Shown one piece after another: positions 1-5,120 of a stretch of 9,804 nt of DNA. Within the stretch, counting starts at the first letter, position 1, and the number at the start of each line of letters is the position of its first letter. The notes under the pieces are model-generated. The model searched no databases. It was not told the DNA's origin and saw only the letters and a list, made by a program, of their open reading frames with translations. The position numbers were made by a program, and so were the translations under genes. Source of the DNA: a bacterium HR12 (GTDB lineage: Bacteria > Actinomycetota > UBA4738 > HRBIN12); NCBI GenBank assembly GCA_002898915.1, contig BEHO01000018.1, forward strand, positions 1-9,804. The letters are read 5' to 3'.

Positions 1-1304
1 GCCCGCGCGAAGTCCTTGGCCGCCCGCGCCGCGTCGCGCTCGGCGATCAAGGCCCGGACCTCCTCGGGCGGCTCCCACCGCTCCCGGGCGGTCCGGCCGA
101 GATCCAGGCCGAGCACGCGGTCCCAGGAGAGCAGGAGGGCCGTCTTCTCGGACGGCGGAAGATCGGAGGACGCCGCCTCGTTCAGCACCACGAGCGCCTG
201 CGGCATGTTCAGATCGTCGCGCACCGCCTCGCGGAACCGGCGGTCGAAGGCCAGCGCGGCCTCGGAGAGGCTCTCGGCCGGCGGACCCCACTCCGCCACG
301 CGCTGGCGCAGCCGCTTGACGTGGTGGTCGGCGGCGCGCATGGCCTCCTCCGAGAAGTCCATCTCGCTCCGGTACCGGCTCTGGAACGTGAGGTAGCGGA
401 AGGACAGGGGGTCGTAGCCGGCGGCCTCGAGATCGGTGATCCGGAGGATGTTCCCGGCCGACTTCGCCATCTTCTGGCCGACCATCCGCAGGTGGCCGCC
501 GTGGACCCAGAGGGAGACGACCTGGTGCCCGGTGGCCCCCTCGGACTGCGCGATCTCGTCCTCGTGGTGGGGGAAGATCAGGTCCACCCCACCGGTGTGG
601 ATGTCGAAGCGCTCACCCAGGTACTTCATGGACATCGCCGAGCACTCGATGTGCCATCCGGGGAACCCCTCGCCCCACGGGCTCTCCCACTTCATGAGGC
701 GTCCCGGCCCCGCCTTCTTCCACAGGGCGAAGTCCGCGTGGAAGCGCTTGTTCGGATCGATCTCCAGGTCCTGCCGGTACCCCGCCCGGAGCTGCTCCAG
801 GGTGTTGCCGGAGAGCTTCCCGTACTCGGGGAAGGACTGGACGTCGAAGTAGACGTTCCCGCCCACCTCGTAGGCGTGGCCGCGCTCCAGGAGGCGCTCG
901 GTGAGCTCCAGCATCTCCGGGATGTGCTCCGTCGCCTTCGGGTAGACGTGGGCGGGCTGGATCCCGACCTTCGCCGTGTCCTCGAGGAAGGCCTGCGTGT
1001 ACTTCTCCGCGATCTCCTGCGGCGAGAGACCCTCGTCCTCGGCGGCGAGGAGCATCTTGTCGACGGCCTGCGTGGAGGACTCGTCGGTCATGTGCCCGAC
1101 GTCGGTGATGTTGACCACCTGCGTGACCCGGTACCCCTCGAACTCGAGGGCCCGGCGCACCAGGTCCGCGAGGAGGAACGTCCGCAGGTTCCCGATGTGG
1201 GCGTAGCGGTAGACCGTGGGGCCGCACGTGTACATGCGCACGTGGCGGTCGTCCAGAGGGACGACCTCCTCGACGGCACGGGTCAGGGTGTTGTACAGGC
1301 GCAC
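1..1304 (-). CDS. cysS: Cysteinyl-tRNA synthetase (C-terminus cut off by window edge)
   Basis: Class I aminoacyl-tRNA synthetase that activates cysteine with ATP and charges tRNA-Cys in the cytoplasm. About 434 codons are visible against a usual length near 460, so only the extreme C-terminus is missing. The N-terminus reads VRLYNTLTR, typical of CysRS. The CGPTVY motif (residues 27-32) and the HIGN signature (36-39) are present. The expected zinc ligands are C27, C221 (in HIECSAM), H246 and E250 (in FPHHEDE). The KMSKS loop reads KMAKS (278-282), a conservative change. A DALR-like anticodon-binding helical region follows from about residue 320. The GTG start at 1302-1304 gives the family N-terminus; a TTG three codons upstream is possible. 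There is no clear ribosome binding site, but TAGACT lies 8 nt upstream. It begins 37 bp after the ftsH-like stop on the same strand, so co-transcription is possible. The related MshC (mycothiol ligase) is less likely given the length and the VYRYAHIGN-type N-terminus. Confidence 0.96.
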   Translation of the reverse strand, partial: MRLYNTLTRAVEEVVPLDDRHVRMYTCGPTVYRYAHIGNLRTFLLADLVRRALEFEGYRVTQVVNITDVGHMTDESSTQAVDKMLLAAEDEGLSPQEIAEKYTQAFLEDTAKVGIQPAHVYPKATEHIPEMLELTERLLERGHAYEVGGNVYFDVQSFPEYGKLSGNTLEQLRAGYRQDLEIDPNKRFHADFALWKKAGPGRLMKWESPWGEGFPGWHIECSAMSMKYLGERFDIHTGGVDLIFPHHEDEIAQSEGATGHQVVSLWVHGGHLRMVGQKMAKSAGNILRITDLEAAGYDPLSFRYLTFQSRYRSEMDFSEEAMRAADHHVKRLRQRVAEWGPPAESLSEAALAFDRRFREAVRDDLNMPQALVVLNEAASSDLPPSEKTALLLSWDRVLGLDLGRTARERWEPPEEVRALIAERDAARAAKDFAR

Positions 1305-1312
1305 GCAGACCA

Positions 1313-1318
1313 AGTCTA
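1313..1318 (-). promoter_or_regulatory. Possible -10 box (TAGACT) for a leaderless cysS transcript
   Basis: On the minus strand TAGACT is followed by 8 nt and then the GTG start of cysS. A TANNNT hexamer at this distance would place the transcription start at or next to the start codon, which suits the lack of a Shine-Dalgarno sequence. No -35 box was identified. It sits in the 37-bp gap behind the ftsH-like gene, so cysS could have its own promoter as well as read-through. One hexamer in a short gap could be chance. Confidence 0.35.
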
Positions 1319-1341
1319 GCGGCGGTGGGCGATCCAGCCCC

Positions 1342-3129
1342 TCAGGGAACGTCGGGTCGGGGCGGCGCCACCGGCTCGCCGCCGCGCTGCCCGTTCCCCT
1401 CGGGCGCCCCGAGGGGGAGCTCGAGCGGCTCGCGCTCGCCGAGCTCCGCCATGAGGGCCTCGATCTCGTCGCCGATCAGCTCCTCGCGCTCGAGGAGGGC
1501 GTCGCGGATGCCCTCGACGACGTGGCGCTTGCGCTCCAGGAGCGCCCGCACCCGGCGCCGCGAGTCCTCGAGGAGCTCGTCGACCTCCTTGCGCCGCTCG
1601 GGGTCCGCGAGGACCGCCTTGATGGGACTCTCGCCGGCCAGGGGGTTGGCGAGCACACCGGCGGAGACGAGGCTGCGGCCCATCCCGTAGATGCCGACGT
1701 AGGCCGCCGCGTTCCACGTGGCGGCCTCGAGGTCGCTCGAGGGGCCGGTCGTGGTCTGCCCGAACCACATCTCCTCGGCCACGAGCCCGGCGAGGGAGAC
1801 CTGGATGCGCGCCAGGATCTCCTTCTGGGTGCGGAGGTACCGGTCCTCCACGTCCTGGCCGTGGACGAGGCCGAGCGCGCCCTCGCGCTTCTGGATCGTG
1901 ATGACCTGGATCTGCCGCTCGCCCCGCTCCAGCGTGTAGGAGGCGACGGCGTGCGCCGCCTCGTGGACGGCGACCATCTGCCGCTCGCGCTCGGTGTAGG
2001 TGACGGGCTGCTTCAGGCCGACCTCCTCGGCCAGCTTGGCCTGCCAGAGGTCGTCCCAGCGCAGGGCGTCCCGTCCGTCCTGGAGGGCGAAGATCAGCGC
2101 CTCGTTCACGATGTTCTTGATCATCGCCGGGGAGTACCCGACGGTCATGCGGGCCAACCGGTCCACGTCGATGGGCTCGTGGCGGACCTTGGCGAGGTAG
2201 TACTTGGCGATGTCGCGCCGACCCTCGTGGTCGGGCAGGCCGACGTGGATCTTGCGGTCGAACCGGCCCGGGCGGAGCAAGGCCGGGTCCAACGTCGAGG
2301 CGCGGTTCGTGGCCCCGATGACCATGATGTTGTAGAAGGGGACCTTCGGCTTGGCGCGGAAGAGGATGCGCCGCACGTGCCGCCAGATCCCCCGGGGCAC
2401 GACCAGCCCGTCCATCTGGACGAGGAGCTCGTTGATCACGCCGAGCCCGCCGCCTCCCCAGAGCCCGCCCACGACGACGCGGTCGGGTCCGCGGTCGTCG
2501 CTCGCGCGATCCGCCACGAGACCGCGGCTCATGCCGATCGCGTCCAGCTCGTCGACGAAGATCACCGCGCCGCCGTACTTGTCCGACATGGCCCGAGCCT
2601 TGGAGAAGAGGCGGCGCATCTTGAGCTGGGGGATCCCGAGGAACATGTTGGCGAAGCCGGACCCGGACGCGTAGAGGAACGGCACCCGGGTCGACCCGGC
2701 GATGGCCTTCGCCAGGAGGGTCTTCCCGGTCCCGGGCGGGCCTTCGAAGAGGATCCCGTGGGGCGGGTACCCGCCCATCTGCTTGAAGTCCTTGAACCCC
2801 TGGAAGAGGCGGAGGACCTCCTTCGTCGCCTCGACCGCCGCCGGCTGCCCCCGGACGTCCTCGAAGGTGATGTCGTACTCGCCGGGGTAGATCACGTACG
2901 TGTTCCCCCGGGCGAGGAACCAGAACATCGCCACGAACTGGAGGATGACGAAGGACATGATGAACAGGAGGTAGATCACGAGCCCCCGGTACTGGGCGAG
3001 CGTCACCCCGGGGTGCAGGAGGGCGTCCTTCGGGCTGACGCCCATGAAGAGGTAGGCGATGCCCACGTAGGCGGCGAGGACCAGGGCGGCTCGCTTGGCC
3101 CACCTGCCGTACCGTCGGTACTGCTCCAT
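1342..3129 (-). CDS. FtsH-family membrane AAA+ zinc metalloprotease, divergent, minimal extracytoplasmic loop
   Basis: Predicted membrane-anchored ATP-dependent protease of 595 aa. Two hydrophobic segments (about residues 13-30 and 49-72) enclose only some 18 residues, whereas classical FtsH has an extracytoplasmic domain of roughly 70 residues there. The AAA module has Walker A GPPGTGKT (130-137), Walker B VIFVDELD (189-196) and ATNR...RPGRFDR with arginine fingers R286 and R289. The pore-loop region keeps NMFLG (161-165), but the usual GVGASRVRDLF-type continuation is replaced by GIPQLKMRRLF. A glycine-rich stretch (about 218-229) and an insert (about 243-267) precede ATNR. The peptidase has HEAAH (389-393) and a likely third zinc ligand D466 in SSDLEAAT, so it looks catalytically competent. 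A charged helical C-terminus (510-563) ends in a Pro/Gly-rich tail. The ATG start is supported by GGAGG 5 nt upstream. It lies upstream of cysS and may form an operon with it. It may be a second FtsH-like paralogue rather than the main ftsH. Confidence 0.9.
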   Translation of the reverse strand: MEQYRRYGRWAKRAALVLAAYVGIAYLFMGVSPKDALLHPGVTLAQYRGLVIYLLFIMSFVILQFVAMFWFLARGNTYVIYPGEYDITFEDVRGQPAAVEATKEVLRLFQGFKDFKQMGGYPPHGILFEGPPGTGKTLLAKAIAGSTRVPFLYASGSGFANMFLGIPQLKMRRLFSKARAMSDKYGGAVIFVDELDAIGMSRGLVADRASDDRGPDRVVVGGLWGGGGLGVINELLVQMDGLVVPRGIWRHVRRILFRAKPKVPFYNIMVIGATNRASTLDPALLRPGRFDRKIHVGLPDHEGRRDIAKYYLAKVRHEPIDVDRLARMTVGYSPAMIKNIVNEALIFALQDGRDALRWDDLWQAKLAEEVGLKQPVTYTERERQMVAVHEAAHAVASYTLERGERQIQVITIQKREGALGLVHGQDVEDRYLRTQKEILARIQVSLAGLVAEEMWFGQTTTGPSSDLEAATWNAAAYVGIYGMGRSLVSAGVLANPLAGESPIKAVLADPERRKEVDELLEDSRRRVRALLERKRHVVEGIRDALLEREELIGDEIEALMAELGEREPLELPLGAPEGNGQRGGEPVAPPRPDVP

Positions 3130-3159
3130 GGGATCCTCCGGCCGTCGGGGATGGTCGGC

Positions 3160-3165
3160 AGGATA
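3160..3165 (-). promoter_or_regulatory. Possible -10 box (TATCCT) for the ftsH-like gene
   Basis: Minus-strand TATCCT lies about 30 nt upstream of the ATG at 3129. A start about 7 nt downstream would leave a short leader carrying the GGAGG ribosome binding site at about 3135-3139. No convincing -35 hexamer was found at 16-18 nt. The whole divergent gap to the next gene is only 78 bp. Confidence 0.3.
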
Positions 3166-3194
3166 CCCCGCAGGCGGGCGAACGCCCAGGCAGG

Positions 3195-3200
3195 TAGGTT
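3195..3200 (+). promoter_or_regulatory. Possible -10 box (TAGGTT) for a leaderless transcript of the 3208 gene
   Basis: TAGGTT is followed by 7 nt and then the ATG at 3208. That spacing would put the transcription start on the start codon. There is no good Shine-Dalgarno sequence in front of this ATG, which is consistent with leaderless expression. The same arrangement recurs before other genes in the window. Confidence 0.4.
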
Positions 3201-3207
3201 GGATGCG

Positions 3208-3816
3208 ATGGCGGCGGATCGTGCGGAGCGGGCGATGGCGGCCCGTGACGAGGTCCTCGCCGCGGCCGCGCGCTTCACCGAGCTGGCGGCCGAGGTGGTG
3301 GCGGAGGCGGTCCGGGGCCGGTTCCACGCGCTCCTGGCCGGCGCCGCCGTGCCGGAGCCCACGCGCCGCGCGCTCCGGGCGGCGGGCGAGGGAGCGCTCT
3401 CCCGAGGCGTGGCCGCCATGCGGGAGCGGCTGGCCGACCCCGACGTGTGGCTCTCGCCCATGACCCTCCGCGAGGCGCCGCCCGCCGAGGGGGTGGGGAG
3501 CGACCTCGGCCGGTCGTGGCTCGCGCGCGTGCTGGCTCGGCGCCGACGCGCGCTGCCGGGGCCCGGGCGTCTCGACGATCCGGCCAACCGGATCTGGATC
3601 GCGCTCTCCCTCGTCGCGCGCGCCCTCGACCCGCTCCTCGGGGAGCTCGGGCTCGAGGCGGCGCCAGCCCCGGGCCTCGGAGGTCGGTACCGCCTCCATC
3701 CGACCACGCTGCGGCAGCTCGACCCGCGCGGGCGTCTGGCGAGGGCGTGGCGGGAGTACCGGGCGGCCTACGCCCGCTTCGTCGACCTGGTGGGGGAGGG
3801 GGGCTCGGGCGGCTGA
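3208..3816 (+). CDS. Uncharacterised helical protein, 202 aa
   Basis: I do not recognise this family. The product is rich in Ala, Arg and Leu and looks soluble and mostly helical, with no signal peptide or clear membrane segment. Likely helices are near residues 2-45, 53-75, 102-113, 127-149 (a segment starting LDDPANRIWIALS) and 171-196 (starting LDPRGRLARAWREY). A Pro/Gly-rich linker (about 150-160) separates the last two. No catalytic motif, metal site or nucleotide-binding loop is evident. The ATG was chosen because TAGGTT lies 7 nt upstream; the frame stays open far upstream, so length alone does not fix the start. The gene is divergent from the ftsH-like gene across 78 bp, and its last 49 bp overlap the Lrp-type gene tail to tail. 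Shared regulation with ftsH is only suggested by position. That the frame is a real gene is likely but not proven. Confidence 0.65.
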   Translation: MAADRAERAMAARDEVLAAAARFTELAAEVVAEAVRGRFHALLAGAAVPEPTRRALRAAGEGALSRGVAAMRERLADPDVWLSPMTLREAPPAEGVGSDLGRSWLARVLARRRRALPGPGRLDDPANRIWIALSLVARALDPLLGELGLEAAPAPGLGGRYRLHPTTLRQLDPRGRLARAWREYRAAYARFVDLVGEGGSGG

Positions 3817-4256
3817 GGCCGCACGGGTCGACCCTCGAACGGGATCGAGAGCACCACGGTGGTCCGGGTCTGGACGCCGGCCTTCTCGCGCAGCCGGCGG
3901 ATCAGGTCCTCCAGGCGCTCGGGCGTCCGCGTGCGGACCTTGAGCACGTAGCTGGCCTCGCCGGCCACGCTGTAGCAGTCCTCGACCTCCGGGAAGGCCT
4001 CCACACGCTCGGGGAGGTCGTCCGGGGCGCTCGGGTCGAGGGGCGTCACGGCGATCAAGGCGGTGACGTCGAGGCCGAGCGCGTGGGGGTCGACCTCCGC
4101 GCGGTAGGCGCGGATCACCCCGGCATGCTCCAGCTTGCGGACGCGTTCGTGCACCGACGAGGGGGAGAGGCCGACGCGGCGGCCGATGTCGGCATAGGTC
4201 GCCCGGGCGTCCTCCTGCAGGGCGGCGAGGATCGCGAGGTCCCGCTCGTCGAGCAC
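3768..4256 (-). CDS. Lrp/AsnC-family transcriptional regulator
   Basis: Small DNA-binding regulator of 162 aa. The N-terminal winged helix-turn-helix (about residues 2-50) starts LDERDLAILAALQEDAR, the classic Lrp/AsnC opening, and has a recognition helix around SPSSVHERVRKLEHAGVI (31-48). A RAM-type ligand-binding and oligomerisation domain (about 64-140) follows, with VAGEASYVLKV (97-107). Members of the family form dimers to octamers and usually sense amino acids; the ligand here is unknown. A Pro-rich tail (about 142-162) extends past the usual end and is the part that overlaps the 3208 gene antisense. The GTG start is fixed by an in-frame stop four codons upstream. The gene is divergent from the reverse transcriptase across 138 bp, so control of that gene and the amidohydrolase behind it is possible, but this is inferred from position only. 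Confidence 0.93.
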   Translation of the reverse strand: MLDERDLAILAALQEDARATYADIGRRVGLSPSSVHERVRKLEHAGVIRAYRAEVDPHALGLDVTALIAVTPLDPSAPDDLPERVEAFPEVEDCYSVAGEASYVLKVRTRTPERLEDLIRRLREKAGVQTRTTVVLSIPFEGRPVRPQPPEPPSPTRSTKRA

Positions 4257-4262
4257 GCCGGC

Positions 4263-4268
4263 ATCCTA
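4263..4268 (-). promoter_or_regulatory. Possible -10 box (TAGGAT) for a leaderless Lrp-type transcript
   Basis: Minus-strand TAGGAT lies 6 nt before the GTG start of the Lrp/AsnC gene. Its first three bases are also the in-frame TAG that bounds the start. The spacing fits transcription beginning on or near the start codon. An alternative reading is that AGGA in the same box acts as a weak ribosome binding site 8 nt from the start. Confidence 0.4.
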
Positions 4269-4313
4269 CCCGCGCGCGGCCCCGGCCGAGGCGGCGACCC
4301 GCCGGTCGGGCGA

Positions 4314-4343
4314 TTGCGGGCACGGCTCCGCGGGTGCGAACAT
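4314..4343 (+). promoter_or_regulatory. Weak candidate promoter for the reverse transcriptase
   Basis: TTGCGG (4314-4319) and GAACAT (4338-4343) are separated by 18 nt. The -35 hexamer equals the one proposed before the DUF4193 gene, but the -10 matches TATAAT at only three positions. A start near 4350 would give a leader of about 45 nt that contains the hairpin at 4363-4392. This is the best plus-strand candidate I found in the 138-bp gap. Confidence 0.22.
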
Positions 4344-4362
4344 CGGCCGTCGTCGAGCGGCC

Positions 4363-4392
4363 CACCCTCCCCCGGGCCGGGGGGGAGGGGTG
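4363..4392 (+). promoter_or_regulatory. GC-rich hairpin covering the reverse transcriptase ribosome binding site
   Basis: CACCCTCCCCC (4363-4373) pairs with GGGGGAGGGGTG (4381-4392) with a single bulged G at 4387, leaving a 7-nt loop. The 3' arm contains the GGAGG (4384-4388) that serves the GTG at 4395, so the folded RNA would hide the ribosome binding site. No upstream plus-strand gene is in reach for it to terminate, and there is no T tract, so translational control is a better guess than a terminator. Confidence 0.5.
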
Positions 4393-4394
4393 CG

Positions 4395-5111
4395 GTGCCC
4401 GAGGACGCGTCGGTGCGGCTCCGGCCGGAGCCCAAGCGGGACGGCGTGCGCTGGCTGGCGGTGCCGCACCCCGCGCTGGCCGCCGCGTACGCGGCCGCGG
4501 TGGCGCCGGTCGTCCCCGTCGGGGAGGCCGCGTTGCCCCGGACGGTCCTCGCCAATCGGGTGGTGGCGGTGCACCGGGATCCCGCCGCCATCGAGCTCGA
4601 GCCCTTCCCGGTGGCGAGGGCGCGGTTCCGCCGCCGGGTGCGCGAGGGGGCGGTCGGGGCGGCGTGCGCCCTGATGGCGGACGTCCGGGACTGCTACGGG
4701 TCGATCCGGCCCGAGGTGATCGGCGCCGCCCTCGCCGACCTCGGATGTCGGCCGGGGCGCATCGGATCGATCCTCGGGGTCCTGGAACGCTTCTCGGCGG
4801 CCGGCGTCCGCGGGCTGCCCGTGGGGCCGGAGCCCTCCGCGGTCCTCGCGAACGCCGTGCTGCTGCGGGTGGATCGGGCGCTGGCCGGCGGGGGATGGCG
4901 GCACGTCCGGTGGGTGGACGACGTGATCGTCTTCGCGCGCGACATCGAGGGGGCGCGGGCGGCCCTCGCCACCGTCGCCGAGACCCTGGGCGACCTGGGG
5001 CTCGCGCTGGCGCCCTCGAAGACGAGGATCGTGGTCGATCCCGGCTCGATCCGCGGGGCGGGAGGTCTCTCCAGGGTCCCGACCCATGCCGGGCCCAGCG
5101 CCGCTCGATAG
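4395..5111 (+). CDS. Compact stand-alone reverse transcriptase (RNA-directed DNA polymerase)
   Basis: Predicted template-directed DNA polymerase of 238 aa. Motif A reads DVRDCYGSI with D96; motif B reads GLPVGPEPS (140-148), followed by LANAVLLRVD; motif C reads RWVDD with D175 and D176 (W where most RTs have Y); motif D ends LALAPSKT with K209. All three catalytic aspartates are therefore present. A fingers-like stretch with LANRVV (52-57) precedes motif A. Only about 29 residues follow K209, so no thumb, maturase (X), HNH or protease domain is attached. The GPxxS form of motif B recalls UG/Abi-type defence RTs, while LAN recalls group II and DGR enzymes, so I do not assign a class. The GTG start has GGAGG 6 nt upstream, inside a hairpin. 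The gene ends 9 bp before the amidohydrolase and is divergent from an Lrp-type regulator. Its GC-rich codon use looks like that of its neighbours, arguing against recent acquisition. Confidence 0.85.
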   Translation: MPEDASVRLRPEPKRDGVRWLAVPHPALAAAYAAAVAPVVPVGEAALPRTVLANRVVAVHRDPAAIELEPFPVARARFRRRVREGAVGAACALMADVRDCYGSIRPEVIGAALADLGCRPGRIGSILGVLERFSAAGVRGLPVGPEPSAVLANAVLLRVDRALAGGGWRHVRWVDDVIVFARDIEGARAALATVAETLGDLGLALAPSKTRIVVDPGSIRGAGGLSRVPTHAGPSAAR

Positions 5112-5114
5112 GCT
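5109..5114 (+). promoter_or_regulatory. Possible -10 box (TAGGCT) for a leaderless amidohydrolase transcript
   Basis: TAGGCT is followed by 6 nt and then the GTG at 5121. The first three bases are the TAG stop of the reverse transcriptase, so one sequence may serve as stop codon and promoter element. No Shine-Dalgarno sequence precedes the GTG. Re-initiation by ribosomes leaving the upstream gene 9 bp away is the alternative. Confidence 0.35.
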
Positions 5115-5120
5115 GCGGCC

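Noticed and set aside
1..1304. MshC (mycothiol ligase) instead of CysS
   Set aside because: The N-terminal motif, the zinc ligand set and a length above 434 codons fit cysteinyl-tRNA synthetase better.
321..1319. 332-codon open frame on the plus strand opposite cysS
   Set aside because: CysRS motifs on the other strand are unambiguous; the plus-strand product is a Leu/Val/Asp/Arg-rich shadow.
1216..3207. Long plus-strand frame running into the 3208 gene
   Set aside because: The first two thirds are antisense to the ftsH-like gene and have no recognisable domain; only the part from 3208 lies outside it.
4363..4392. Intrinsic terminator
   Set aside because: There is no T tract and no plus-strand gene directly upstream; the 3' arm carries the ribosome binding site of the RT.
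4395..5111. Group II intron or diversity-generating retroelement
   Set aside because: No maturase domain, no intron domain V-like hairpin and no template/variable repeat pair were seen near the RT.
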